64,000 bases of DNA from UBA1351 sp963677885 (lineage in GTDB: Bacteria; Bacillota; Clostridia; Lachnospirales; Vallitaleaceae), in NCBI GenBank assembly GCA_963677885.1, contig OY782500.1:1364001-1428000 (forward strand). Reading direction: 5' to 3'. Below, piece after piece: positions 16,400 to 25,702 of this stretch. The notes beneath the pieces are model-generated. The model had not been told where the DNA came from and ran no database searches. It worked only from the letters and a program-made list of their open reading frames with translations. Numbering within the stretch: position 1 is the first letter of the stretch; every line of letters starts with the position of its first letter. The translations under genes and the position numbers were made by a program.

Positions 16400-18781
16400 T
16401 TACACCCATTTCTTGATTACCTTAATCATTTCCTGAACATGAACGGGTTTGGGAATGTAATCGGTCATTCCATCCTGGATTAATTCTTCCTTGACTCCTT
16501 TCATCACATCTGCTGTTAAGGCGATAATTGGAATATCCTTATAGGCTTCCATCTGTCTGATTAATTGTGTGGCCTCTTTACCATCCAGCACCGGCATCTG
16601 GATATCCATAAGAATCGCATCAATTTTCAACCCCGCCCTCAGTTGGTCTATGGCATCCTGCCCATGATTGGAAACAAAAACCTGAGCTTCATGATTCATC
16701 AATATCTCCTGAATCAATTCTTGATTTAATGCATTATCTTCAACAACCAGAATAGAAATTCCACTCAGGGACACAACTTCTTCTTTTTCTTCCAACTTGG
16801 ATTTTGAAGGCACTTTACAGACAGGAAAACTTAGGTCAAATATAAACCTGCTTCCTTGACCAAGCCGGCTTGTCACCCGAAGACTAGAGTCCATTAAATC
16901 TAAGATTTCCTGGCTGATAATAAGCCCAAGGCCTGTTCCCCCATATTCTCTGGTTGTTGAGGAATCTCCTTGCTCAAAGGCTTCAAAGAGGTGCTTTAAC
17001 TGTTGATTGGAAATTCCAATCCCTGAGTCTTCCACCATAAAGCGAATATTGGTTTTATTTCCATCATGGATCAGCTCTTTTATGTTAAGGGATATAGCTC
17101 CCTTATTTGTAAACTTAATGGCATTGTTAATCAAGTTATTAAGTACCTGTTCCAGCCTTAATGGATCACCTACCAAACAGTATTCTTCGTCAAAAGACCA
17201 AACCAGATTGAATTCAAGATTCTTGGCCTTTGCCTCATGCTTATGCATATCATAGATATTTGAGATTATCTTCTTCAAATCAAATCGAATGTACTCCAGC
17301 TGGAGCTTTCCGGCTTCGATTTTCGAAAAATCAAGTATATCGGTGACAATTCGTAGGAGCTGATTAGAAGATAATTGAATTTTGTGAACATAGTCTTTTT
17401 GAACCTCATCAAGGTCTGACTGATCAAGGAGATAATTCATACCAATAATAGCATTAATTGGTGTTCTTATCTCATGGGACATATTAGCCAGGAATCTGGT
17501 TTTTGCCTCATTGGCTTGATTGGCAGCCAAGGTAGCTTCCCTTAATTGCTCCTTTTGAACCATATCTTTTGTCACATCCAAGCACATACCGACCAATCGG
17601 TTGGCTATGCCCATATCATCACGAATAATATTGAAGAGAACGGATAAATACCTAAGTTCACCATCTTCACGTATAATACGAAAACGTACTTCATCTTCTG
17701 TCTTATATTTCAAGGCAAAGTCCATTTCTTTAGCTACATAATCATAATCCTCAGGATGGACAGACTTCATCCACTCACTGGCAAATTTTTCATCTCGAAT
17801 GGAGTAGGTGTTTTCATAACCAAAAAAATCATATAATACCGGATCCCACCATAGTTGATTGTTCCGTAAATCCCAGTCCCAGGTACCAATATTGGCTGCC
17901 CTTGTTGCTAAGCGCAAGCGCTCAGAAGTAATCTTTAAAACTCTGGTTCTTTCCTCAACCATCTTCTCCAAAAGATCATAGTCCTCCTGGAGATTCATTT
18001 CCACCTCTTTACGATGGGTTATATCTCTGGCGATACCCAGAACAGCATATGCTTGTCCCTGATTGGTATATAAGGGCATTTTTATGGTCTCAACAATTTC
18101 TACATGACCATCATCGCCATAAATCAAGGTCTCTTCATTGGACCTGGCTTGTCCATTGTTCACTGCCATCCTATCGTTAAGGCGAAACATATCTGCTGTT
18201 TCTTTGTCCACGAAATCATAATCTGATTTCCCAATAATCTCTTCTCTGGATGCATTAAAAAAACTTTCAAATTTTCTGTTACACGTCAAATAGTATCCAT
18301 CAATATCCTTAAGCCAGACCAGGTCTGGAAGCGCATCAATAATATTGACTAATTTCTCGTTATAGACCTCATACAGACCGCTTGGAGCTTGGTCACTTTG
18401 CCTAATCATAGATTTGACTCGTTTCATTAATAAGACAATACTTTCAAAGGTTTGAATTTCAGTAGCGTAATCAATATGAACAACCGAGTCATATAATTTC
18501 AAAACATCAGGATAAGAATCAGCCTCTGGATTAGCACCCACTAAGATAATACAGCATCGGTCACTTGCCAAGAGTTTACGAAGAAAATTAATATATAGAA
18601 TATCCTGTAGGCAATCACCTTCGCAGATTAAAATTTGCCGTTCTTCTTCATTCATCACATAGTCAAAAGTATGGTTACCAATCATCATAAAAGGCACAAA
18701 AACAACACGGTCACTGACTCTTTCCCGAAACCGTGCTTTATCATCTCTATCTGACATAGACTCCAAATATAACATTTCCAT
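16400..18781 (-). CDS. PAS-PAS hybrid sensor histidine kinase with receiver domain
   Basis: A 793-residue soluble hybrid kinase with no membrane segments. Residues about 1-135 form an alpha/beta region that I do not recognise; it looks like a degenerate receiver or a MEDS-like sensor. Next come a PAS domain (about 145-265, DALPDLVWLKDIDG), a short coiled coil, a second PAS_3 domain (about 290-410, NIGTWDWDL) and HisKA with NMSHEIRTPINAIIGM. HATPase_c follows with GGTGLGLIIS, then a receiver domain with the Asp in DAILMDIQMPVLDG. There is no HPt domain, so output needs another protein. GGAGG precedes the ATG by 6 nt. No partner gene is adjacent. Confidence 0.9.
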   Translation of the reverse strand: MEMLYLESMSDRDDKARFRERVSDRVVFVPFMMIGNHTFDYVMNEEERQILICEGDCLQDILYINFLRKLLASDRCCIILVGANPEADSYPDVLKLYDSVVHIDYATEIQTFESIVLLMKRVKSMIRQSDQAPSGLYEVYNEKLVNIIDALPDLVWLKDIDGYYLTCNRKFESFFNASREEIIGKSDYDFVDKETADMFRLNDRMAVNNGQARSNEETLIYGDDGHVEIVETIKMPLYTNQGQAYAVLGIARDITHRKEVEMNLQEDYDLLEKMVEERTRVLKITSERLRLATRAANIGTWDWDLRNNQLWWDPVLYDFFGYENTYSIRDEKFASEWMKSVHPEDYDYVAKEMDFALKYKTEDEVRFRIIREDGELRYLSVLFNIIRDDMGIANRLVGMCLDVTKDMVQKEQLREATLAANQANEAKTRFLANMSHEIRTPINAIIGMNYLLDQSDLDEVQKDYVHKIQLSSNQLLRIVTDILDFSKIEAGKLQLEYIRFDLKKIISNIYDMHKHEAKAKNLEFNLVWSFDEEYCLVGDPLRLEQVLNNLINNAIKFTNKGAISLNIKELIHDGNKTNIRFMVEDSGIGISNQQLKHLFEAFEQGDSSTTREYGGTGLGLIISQEILDLMDSSLRVTSRLGQGSRFIFDLSFPVCKVPSKSKLEEKEEVVSLSGISILVVEDNALNQELIQEILMNHEAQVFVSNHGQDAIDQLRAGLKIDAILMDIQMPVLDGKEATQLIRQMEAYKDIPIIALTADVMKGVKEELIQDGMTDYIPKPVHVQEMIKVIKKWV

Positions 18782-18860
18782 GTCTATCCTCCTTAACGTC
18801 GACCCATACCCTCCTATTTATTATACATGGTGTCAGGCAATCAAACAATTAAGAAATGTA

Positions 18861-18898
18861 AAAGGACCGATACACGTATCACATGTCACCGATCCTTT
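18861..18898 (-). terminator. Terminator of the DUF4395 gene
   Basis: Arms 18861-18871 and 18888-18898 pair over 11 bp (some G-U). An inner 6-bp ACATGT/ACGTGT helix continues the stem. The minus-strand transcript then runs into TTTTAC, 6 nt beyond the DUF4395 stop codon. Confidence 0.6.
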
Positions 18899-18903
18899 AA
18901 GAA

Positions 18904-19344
18904 TTATGATTCTTTATTTAATGGTAAAACGATATAGGTATAAACTAAACATCCAACGCAAAAATCAAAGGCAGCTTCCAAGAATGCAAAAAACATAAGA
19001 ACCCCTGCAATTATCATACTGGATATGGGACTTACAAAATACAGACTTAAACTGGCTAATGTAAAAACAAAACCAACTCTTGCTGCAAAAAGCTTAGGAG
19101 CCTTATTGATTAAGACCGGCTTTAACCCAATTGCATCGTTTAACTTCTTAGCTGCAAAGCTATAAGGGCTGACTTTCAAAGTCGTAAACCCCCTAATAGT
19201 AAAATCAAATAGTAAGAGACCAATCAGCCAAGGGCTGGCAGTTACTATGTACAAAAGAACTGTTGCTACAACTAAGGCACCGTTGATCCTAACGACTCCT
19301 TTATTAATCTTCTCTATTGAAATAGGACATATTAAAGTATTCAT
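18904..19344 (-). CDS. DUF4395 family membrane protein
   Basis: A 146-residue membrane protein of the DUF4395 family. It begins NTLICPISIEKINKGVVRI and ends with the conserved FCVGC pair of cysteines near residue 132. In between are about four hydrophobic segments. The CPIS and FCVGC cysteines suggest a redox or thiol function, but the family is uncharacterised; some members lie beside thioredoxin-like or sulfur genes, and none is adjacent here. The ATG at 19344 has GGAGG 9 nt upstream; an in-frame ATG at 19383 lies before that site and is less likely. Confidence 0.82.
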   Translation of the reverse strand: MNTLICPISIEKINKGVVRINGALVVATVLLYIVTASPWLIGLLLFDFTIRGFTTLKVSPYSFAAKKLNDAIGLKPVLINKAPKLFAARVGFVFTLASLSLYFVSPISSMIIAGVLMFFAFLEAAFDFCVGCLVYTYIVLPLNKES

Positions 19345-19394
19345 ATATAGAAACCTCCGTAATCTATCGAAAATCATTCTCATTTTGTTTTTTT

Positions 19395-19434
19395 ATTCTA
19401 TCATAATTTAATATATCCGTCAACACATATATGT
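19395..19434 (-). promoter_or_regulatory. Sigma-A promoter with palindrome for DUF4395 gene
   Basis: On the minus strand TTGACG (plus 19418-19423), a 17-bp spacer and TAGAAT (plus 19395-19400) form a strong promoter. The 10-bp palindrome ACATATATGT (19425-19434) abuts the -35 and may be a regulator site. Confidence 0.7.
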
Positions 19435-19487
19435 TTTATATGTTATTTTTACATTCAAAGTAATCCCATCTGATCTAAACATCTGCA

Positions 19488-19517
19488 CAAAAAAAGCTGA
19501 TGAAATTATCATCAGCT
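19488..19517 (-). terminator. Terminator of the PfkB-family kinase gene
   Basis: A 9-bp stem AGCTGATGA/TCATCAGCT with a 5-nt loop is followed on the minus strand by seven T residues. It starts 12 nt after the kinase stop. Confidence 0.92.
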
Positions 19518-19528
19518 CTATTTTACAC

Positions 19529-20458
19529 TTATATCTCATATACTTTAGCTTGTTTTGCCATTTCCAAAGCCTCTTCAAGTACCAGTCTTGGATATCCTTC
19601 CACCGTTATGGTTAGGGTAGAGCAGGCTGCCCCAAAACCTAAGGCTTCCATATCATTCATGCCTTTTTCCAAACCATATACAAAACCTGCCAACATAGAA
19701 TCACCGGCTCCCACAGTAGAGACTACAGTGGCCGGGATAGCTTCACTGCGTATGGCTTTATCACCAGTAACCAAAAGGGCTCCATCTTTTCCCATAGAAA
19801 CCAGTACATAAACGACACCATACTGGCTGATAATTTCCCTAGCTGCTTGAATAACCTCCTCAGTAGTCGCCAGTTCCCTATCGATGGCATTTTCCAACTC
19901 ATGGATATTTGGCTTTATGATATAGGGACTGCCTTTTAAACCTTCCAAAAGAAAATCATCATCAGCATCTATTACAACCTTACAATGGTCCTTATATTTT
20001 CCTGCAACTTGACCATACATATTTACAGGCATTCCTCCGGCAAGAGATCCTCCCATAACCAAATAATTACTGTCAATAGCTGCCTGGTCAATCAATTTAA
20101 ACAAAAGGTCTATATCCTGGTCACCAACAAGTGCTCCGGCTTCATTAATATCTGTCGTGATGTTTTTAGCCGTTTCAACAATCTTCATATTGGTTCTGGT
20201 TGCACCTTGCACCTTAACATAGTCCACTTCCATATGATCATCTTCAAAATGTTCCAAAACCCGGTTGGCATTTTCCTCGCCCAAAACAACAATATGTTTG
20301 GTAGGAACACCAAAGCCTCCAAGTATCCGGCCCATATTAATACCTTTTCCACCTAAATCTTCACGAAAGTGTCCAACCCGGTTAACTTCTCCATAAGTAA
20401 TAGCTTCTACCTTTATGGTTTTATCTAGAGCTGGATTAAAAGTTATAGCAGTTATCAT
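19529..20458 (-). CDS. PfkB-family 1-phosphofructokinase / tagatose-6-phosphate kinase
   Basis: A 309-residue sugar kinase of the PfkB family, closest in style to FruK/LacC. Markers are TFNPALDKTI at the N-terminus, GGKGINMGRIL (PfkB signature 1) and VGAGDSMLAGFVYG with the catalytic Asp near residue 254. It phosphorylates a hexose phosphate, most likely fructose 1-phosphate or tagatose 6-phosphate. No fru PTS or lac genes are adjacent, so the substrate is not settled by context. GGAG precedes the ATG. The leader contains a small inverted repeat TGTACT-GAAG-AGTACA (20485-20500). Confidence 0.87.
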   Translation of the reverse strand: MITAITFNPALDKTIKVEAITYGEVNRVGHFREDLGGKGINMGRILGGFGVPTKHIVVLGEENANRVLEHFEDDHMEVDYVKVQGATRTNMKIVETAKNITTDINEAGALVGDQDIDLLFKLIDQAAIDSNYLVMGGSLAGGMPVNMYGQVAGKYKDHCKVVIDADDDFLLEGLKGSPYIIKPNIHELENAIDRELATTEEVIQAAREIISQYGVVYVLVSMGKDGALLVTGDKAIRSEAIPATVVSTVGAGDSMLAGFVYGLEKGMNDMEALGFGAACSTLTITVEGYPRLVLEEALEMAKQAKVYEI

Positions 20459-20619
20459 TTCCTCTCTCCTTCACCATGCTTATATGTACTGAAGAGTACA
20501 CACTTATATGTCATTGTTATATTATAATGGTTCCTTGAAAATAAATCCATTAGTTTAAGGCGAAGAATATGACTGTCACTTTCCTCCAGCCAGTCTATTG
20601 TTAACCTATTATCCTTTAA

Positions 20620-23600
20620 TTAAGCTTCCTGGTGATGAAGGACACTGTAGGTCAATGGAATAAAGACAAGGGTCAAAAAAGTAGATATCAACAGACCAAA
20701 AACCAAACAAACAGCCATAGGTTTAAAGAGCTCACTGTTACTGAACATAAGTGGTAAAAGTCCTGTAACCGTCGTCACCGTTGATAGGATAATTGGCCTG
20801 AATCTAACTACCGAGGCAGATATACAGGCCTCATCTACAGACATATTGTCCCGCCTTTTCATATTAATGTATTCCATAAGAACAATGGCATTATTAACGA
20901 CAATACCTATTAGGGATATGATTCCCAGCATACCTGTAAAACTGATAGGTTGATCCATAAGAAAAAGTCCAAAAATTGCACCTGCAGCAGAAAGTGGCAA
21001 GGTTAACATTATAATAAAGGCCTGTTTGTAGGACCTAAACTGGAAAAGCAATATGGTCAGTATAAGCAGCACTGCAAAGGCTGCCGTTGCTCCCAGATTG
21101 CCAAAATACTGCACAATCTTGGCAGACTCGCCTTCAAGATCCATTCTCGCCTGTCCCAGGTCCATTGATCCGGTTTCTTCAAGAAATGCTTTTTCAATGG
21201 TCCTGGCATCAAAACCTGGTTCAATGTCACTCATAAGAATGATAGTATTTTCACCATTATATTTCCTAATTGCCGGACGGACTTTTTTAAGTGATATACT
21301 GCCAAGGTCTTTAAGTAAATGTTTCTGATTCGTCGCTGAAGATTTAATCATAAGATTTTCCAATGCTTCAATGGATTTGGCATCGGAACTCAAACGAATA
21401 TCATATTCGTTTCCGTTTTGTCTAAAAACTGATACATCCCTGCCGGAAAGAGCAATACTGACTTCATTAAGGACATCATACTTAAGTAAACCATAGTAGG
21501 ATACTTTCTCTTCATCCAGAACCAGTTCATATTCATAAACAAAGGGATTGTAATCTGTTCTTACATTGGTAGATCCCTGAACAGAGTCAAGAATCTCCTC
21601 CAGCTCCTTGGTTGTTTCCCATAGACTGTCCATATCCGGTCCTGTTACCCGAATGTAGATAGGTGCACCAATAGGCTCAGCATATTCCAGTTCCTTGACG
21701 GTGGCACTGCCATCCAAGAGCTGACTGTCAATATCTTTTTGAATCGCTCTTACCAGGTCAGTATTCTTAACAAAAGCCGAACCTTCCAAATCCACTTCCA
21801 GAACCATTTGCGCGTTTTCAGGAATAGCAGCATAAACTCCCAAGGTATCATAATATTTGGGTACGGATCCGCCAATGGCTGTTGTCATATTTATTATTTC
21901 CGGGTGTTTGGATACAATGGCCTCTACCTGGTCAGTCACCAACTTGGTATAATCCGTATCGATGTTCTTTTCTGCTTTAATATCAATATAGATAATTTCT
22001 TTGTCTGCCTTTGGAAAAAAGATAATATTGGCAAAATAAAAAGTTGCTCCCAGCCCGCTCAGAAGGACTAGCCCTAAAGCAAAAGACAGAAATTTTTTCT
22101 TCAGGGACAAGGTTAGGAGGCTGGCCATCAAGGTATCACTTCTTTTTTCACCTCTCCCCTTTGGTTTAAAAAACACAAAGGCAAGGCTTGGAGTTACTAG
22201 AAAAGCAAAGAGGAATGAAAAACTTAAGGCCAAAATAACTACCTGTGGCAGGGCCTGCACATAGTCTCCAGCTATGGAGGACAACATAATCAAAGGTGAA
22301 AAAGCCGCCACTGTTGTCAAGGTAGATGTAAGGATAGAAATAATAACTTCACTAGTCCCCTCTACACAAGCCCCAAACCGTTCCAGACCCTCATCCAGCT
22401 TATTCTGTATGGAGTCACTGACAACGATGGCATTATCCACCAGCATCCCTAATGCTACAATAAAGGCTGCAATGGAGATGGCATGAATTTTAATATCAAA
22501 AACCGGCATCATAAGGATGGTAGCCATAATAGATACAGGGATAGCAAAAGATACAATCAGGGCATTTCTAAATCCCATACCAAAGAAGACAACCAGTATA
22601 ACCAGACCAATCCCTGTCAAAAGGTTCATCATAAACCCATTTATGGAATTCTCTACTTCCTCAGGTTGAAAAATAACCTCACCAAACTCCATGGATTCAG
22701 GCAAGGAACTTTTTACATCCTTAATAACCTGTCGGACCTCCCTGCCAATACTCAGTACATTCCGATTATTTTCAAAATAGCCGACCAAAAGCACTGCCTT
22801 TGAACCATTACGGCGATAGACTGTGGATGCGCTTTCCTCTTCAAATTCTACCCTGGCAATATCTCCCAGTTTAAGGACAGAGTAATTGTCTCTTGAAACA
22901 TTTAGGACAATATTTTCTATATCGTCTAACGAATCAAAAGATCCATTAATCCGAAGAGGGATATCTTCGTCGTCTGTTTCAATAGAGCCAGATGGTATTT
23001 CAAGATTTTGTGATCTAAGCAGGTTGGAAATATCACCAAGGGATAAGCCTAAACGGTTTAGTTCCTCTGTATCCAAGGTTATCTTAACCTCTTGTCCGAT
23101 TTCTCCAATCATTTCAAATTTAGTGACGCCATCGATTTTTTTAAGTTCTGAAATAATACCTTCTCCATAAAAGCTTAACTCATCATAATCATAGCCTTCC
23201 CCTGTCAGTGCAATGATCATGCCTGCCGTTTCCGTCAAGTCCGTATCAATTTCAAGAGGCATCACTTCATCAGGCAGGTCATTTTCCAAGTCTGCCATAA
23301 TACGGCGAAGTTTAGTCCAGGTCTTGTCAATATCTGACCCATATTCCATAAAAACAATGACGGTTACCACCGAGTTGTATGTATAAGAATTGAGATAATC
23401 GAATTCCTCCATATTCATTAACTCTTCTTCAATCTTGGTCGTAACAAATTTATCAACGTCTGTACCTGATGCTCCCGGATAAACAGCAGTAATTCTGGCA
23501 ACAGGTGCCGACAGATCAGGTGCTTCCTGCTTAGGCATAGTAATATATGCGTATATTCCACCGATAAATATGACGAATAAGAGGTAGAATATGATTTTGC

Positions 23601-23625
23601 GATTCTTAATGGCATATCCAATCAT
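20620..23625 (-). CDS. RND efflux transporter (AcrB/MMPL superfamily, HAE type)
   Basis: A 1001-residue RND pump with the duplicated layout: one N-terminal span, a large extracytoplasmic loop, a bundle of spans with GMLVDNAIVVSDSI, a second loop, and a second bundle with GIVVNNAIVLMEYIN. The PKQEAPDLSAP loop after the first span is typical of the exporter group found in Firmicutes. It uses the proton gradient to export drugs or other amphiphiles through its adaptor. It starts 3 nt after the adaptor gene ends and is the last gene of a tetR-adaptor-RND operon. No outer membrane partner would be expected in a Gram-positive. The substrate is unknown. Confidence 0.93.
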   Translation of the reverse strand: MIGYAIKNRKIIFYLLFVIFIGGIYAYITMPKQEAPDLSAPVARITAVYPGASGTDVDKFVTTKIEEELMNMEEFDYLNSYTYNSVVTVIVFMEYGSDIDKTWTKLRRIMADLENDLPDEVMPLEIDTDLTETAGMIIALTGEGYDYDELSFYGEGIISELKKIDGVTKFEMIGEIGQEVKITLDTEELNRLGLSLGDISNLLRSQNLEIPSGSIETDDEDIPLRINGSFDSLDDIENIVLNVSRDNYSVLKLGDIARVEFEEESASTVYRRNGSKAVLLVGYFENNRNVLSIGREVRQVIKDVKSSLPESMEFGEVIFQPEEVENSINGFMMNLLTGIGLVILVVFFGMGFRNALIVSFAIPVSIMATILMMPVFDIKIHAISIAAFIVALGMLVDNAIVVSDSIQNKLDEGLERFGACVEGTSEVIISILTSTLTTVAAFSPLIMLSSIAGDYVQALPQVVILALSFSFLFAFLVTPSLAFVFFKPKGRGEKRSDTLMASLLTLSLKKKFLSFALGLVLLSGLGATFYFANIIFFPKADKEIIYIDIKAEKNIDTDYTKLVTDQVEAIVSKHPEIINMTTAIGGSVPKYYDTLGVYAAIPENAQMVLEVDLEGSAFVKNTDLVRAIQKDIDSQLLDGSATVKELEYAEPIGAPIYIRVTGPDMDSLWETTKELEEILDSVQGSTNVRTDYNPFVYEYELVLDEEKVSYYGLLKYDVLNEVSIALSGRDVSVFRQNGNEYDIRLSSDAKSIEALENLMIKSSATNQKHLLKDLGSISLKKVRPAIRKYNGENTIILMSDIEPGFDARTIEKAFLEETGSMDLGQARMDLEGESAKIVQYFGNLGATAAFAVLLILTILLFQFRSYKQAFIIMLTLPLSAAGAIFGLFLMDQPISFTGMLGIISLIGIVVNNAIVLMEYINMKRRDNMSVDEACISASVVRFRPIILSTVTTVTGLLPLMFSNSELFKPMAVCLVFGLLISTFLTLVFIPLTYSVLHHQEA

Positions 23626-23628
23626 AAG

Positions 23629-24843
23629 CTACTCCTTTATGTTGACTGATGAATTTTCTGATATCCGGTTCAGGTTGCTGATAATAATCTGGGTTCCTTC
23701 CTCTATACCTTCTACTAAGACCTGGTTGTCGTAAATATCCAGTATGTCTACCTTTTGAATTCTAGCCAGGCCATCTTCATAAATATAAACATAGTCAATC
23801 CCATCATTTTTAAGGGCATATATGGGCAAGGCTATTCCCTGAATCTGGTCATAGGTAATCTGACACTCGGTAATCTCTCCAATGATGAAGCCACCTTCCT
23901 TGACCAAGACTTCAACCTCATATAGAAAATGGTCTTGGTCAGGTATTTCAGCTATACGATTGATGATACCGGTTCCTTTCTTATCTCCACTCCTAATGTC
24001 AACCTCTTGCCCCAACTGAATTTTTGACAAATCTTTTCCACTAACACCGATAGTTACAATTTTCTCTGGACTCCTTAGGACAGCTACCGGATATCCGGCA
24101 GGAACCAGCTCCCCTTCTTCATATAGCTTTTTGATTAGAATCATGTCTTTTTCCAGTGTATAAGAGGCGTCATCGATCATTGCCTGGTTGGAGGCTACAT
24201 TGGTTTTAGCCAGGGCAACATTGGCTGCAGCAGCCTGAATGATTTCAGCTTCTGTACCACTTAAGGCCTTATTAAGATTTTCTTCCGCAAGCTCAGCATC
24301 TTTTCTGGCTAAATCCAATTCCAGCTGAATACCTTCAAGCTCGCTTTGGCTTACAATACCTTCTTCAAAAAGACTGGTCATTTTAGTCACCTGGTCTTCA
24401 AGATAGGTAAGGGCCTGGTCAGCTTTCTCTACAGAAATTCGTGCAAGTTCGATATCTTCATCTCTTGCCCCCTTAAGAGCTCTGGCATAGTCTGCCTCTG
24501 CTGCACTCAGCTGGTTTTTGGCCGCGTCAAGGGCCAGATTAAGGTCAGACAGGTTAAGGCTGGCGAGTATATGGCCCTCCTTAAGTTCCTGGCCTTCTAG
24601 TCCATCAAACATTTCCAGCCGTCCACCGGATTTAAAACTGATATTCTCAACAAATAATGGAGCTACACTTCCTTGATAAACAATGGTCAAAGGAATGTCG
24701 ATCAGTTCTGTCTCAAAAGTTGTAACCGGGATAGGCGTCTTTACTTCAGCCACATATTCCTCAGTCACCGTGTCATATATTTTGTAGCCGGCAAGTCCAA
24801 GAATACCTAACATGATGGCCAAAAAAATCAATTTCATCTTCAT
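23629..24843 (-). CDS. RND/HlyD-family efflux adaptor protein
   Basis: A 404-residue membrane-fusion adaptor. An N-terminal membrane anchor (about 4-24) precedes a lipoyl/barrel-sandwich half (VAPLFVENISFKSGGRLEMF, LKEGHILASL). A long helical hairpin follows (about 100-225, rich in A, E and L), then the second lipoyl half with YEEGELVPAGYPVAVL and a beta-barrel/membrane-proximal region. It links the RND pump to its substrate path. Its ATG overlaps the tetR stop as ATGA, and the pump gene follows after 3 nt, so the three genes are translationally coupled. Confidence 0.93.
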   Translation of the reverse strand: MKMKLIFLAIMLGILGLAGYKIYDTVTEEYVAEVKTPIPVTTFETELIDIPLTIVYQGSVAPLFVENISFKSGGRLEMFDGLEGQELKEGHILASLNLSDLNLALDAAKNQLSAAEADYARALKGARDEDIELARISVEKADQALTYLEDQVTKMTSLFEEGIVSQSELEGIQLELDLARKDAELAEENLNKALSGTEAEIIQAAAANVALAKTNVASNQAMIDDASYTLEKDMILIKKLYEEGELVPAGYPVAVLRSPEKIVTIGVSGKDLSKIQLGQEVDIRSGDKKGTGIINRIAEIPDQDHFLYEVEVLVKEGGFIIGEITECQITYDQIQGIALPIYALKNDGIDYVYIYEDGLARIQKVDILDIYDNQVLVEGIEEGTQIIISNLNRISENSSVNIKE

Positions 24844-25466
24844 TGCTTCGCCTCCCTGTATTGTCTTACATAGAAATACCCTTTCATCAGGTCGGATATA
24901 AAAGAAGTAAGGAGCTTTGGAACCTGATTCTCTTCAACCTCCGCTAAGAGTCCAATAGAACCAAATACAAGAGCATTGGTAAGGGCTGTTACCTCAGCTC
25001 TTGTCAGTCCACCTTCCATATTCTCCTTGCCCCACATGGAGTAAAAATGCTTCTTCAAAAGTTCAATATAACGCGTAACTGTCTTATCATAATGATCGTC
25101 TTTTTCACCATTTAAAAGCATGGTAAAAACATCCTTCTCTTCTATATAGAGATTGATAAAGGCCTGAAGGGGTTCCATAATTTTTCCACCTTCTTCATGG
25201 AGCATCTCGATGCTTGGTTTCATTTGATATTGGCCTGATTCCTCAACAGCCAGGATCAAGGCTTCCATTCCATCATAAACACCCTGAATCACATCATCAT
25301 AAAGGTCTTCCTTATTCTTGAAATATCGGTAAACATTACCGACTGATACACCTGCAACTTCTGCTATATGCTTAATAGAGGACTTTTTATATCCATTCTC
25401 TGTAAAAACTTCAATACCGCTTTTTCGTATTTTTTCTCTGATTTCATCTTTCAATATTTGGGCCAT
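24840..25466 (-). CDS. TetR-family repressor of the RND efflux operon
   Basis: A 208-residue TetR regulator. The helix-turn-helix (about 14-60) includes SSIKHIAEVAGVSVGNVYRYF, quoted here as key residues IKHIAE and VGNVYRYF. The C-terminal half is a ligand pocket with an AcrR-like flavour. As first gene of the efflux operon it very likely represses its own transcription until the pump substrate binds. AAGGAG precedes the ATG at 25466. A perfect 9-bp inverted repeat at 25556-25581 is the best candidate operator. Confidence 0.9.
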   Translation of the reverse strand: MAQILKDEIREKIRKSGIEVFTENGYKKSSIKHIAEVAGVSVGNVYRYFKNKEDLYDDVIQGVYDGMEALILAVEESGQYQMKPSIEMLHEEGGKIMEPLQAFINLYIEEKDVFTMLLNGEKDDHYDKTVTRYIELLKKHFYSMWGKENMEGGLTRAEVTALTNALVFGSIGLLAEVEENQVPKLLTSFISDLMKGYFYVRQYREAKQ

Positions 25467-25502
25467 ACATACTCCTTGTCCATATTCTCCACTTCCTTCT
25501 CA

Positions 25503-25531
25503 ACAAGAATAGTGTCTCCAACACCCTCGCC
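25503..25531. repeat. Dispersed 29-bp hairpin repeat, copy 1
   Basis: This intergenic segment matches 57590-57618 at 25 of 29 positions. Both copies can fold around a core GTGT/ACAC hairpin, with G-U pairs in this copy. A GC-rich CTCGCC-GGC-GGCGAG inverted repeat follows directly. It lies 37 nt upstream of the tetR start. Confidence 0.5.
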
Positions 25532-25555
25532 GGCGGCGAGAAATTCTCCTTAGCA

Positions 25556-25581
25556 CATCATGTTGGTTTCTGAACATGATG
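25556..25581. promoter_or_regulatory. Candidate TetR operator upstream of the efflux operon
   Basis: CATCATGTT (25556-25564) and AACATGATG (25573-25581) form a perfect 9-bp inverted repeat with an 8-bp spacer, about 90-115 bp upstream of the tetR start. Size and placement suit a TetR autorepression site; the binding itself is inference. Confidence 0.45.
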
Positions 25582-25611
25582 CTACATTCAGAGTAATTTC
25601 TTATAAGACCT

Positions 25612-25661
25612 AGAAGGGGGCTACAATAATGAATCTATATTCATTATTGTAGCCCCCTTCT
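25612..25661 (-). terminator. Very long perfect hairpin ending the Bce operon
   Basis: Arms 25612-25634 and 25639-25661 are perfectly complementary over 23 bp with a 4-nt loop. It starts 41 nt after the permease stop. No T-run follows, so it may act as a transcript-end stabiliser or a bidirectional block as much as a classic terminator. Confidence 0.65.
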
Positions 25662-25702
25662 GAAAGAAAGTCAATATATGTCGTTGAAGATGTTTTCTAG
25701 GA

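Noticed and set aside
20485..20500. TGTACT-GAAG-AGTACA inverted repeat before the PfkB gene as an operator
   Set aside because: Only 6 bp arms, no linked regulator and no second copy seen; mentioned in the gene entry only.
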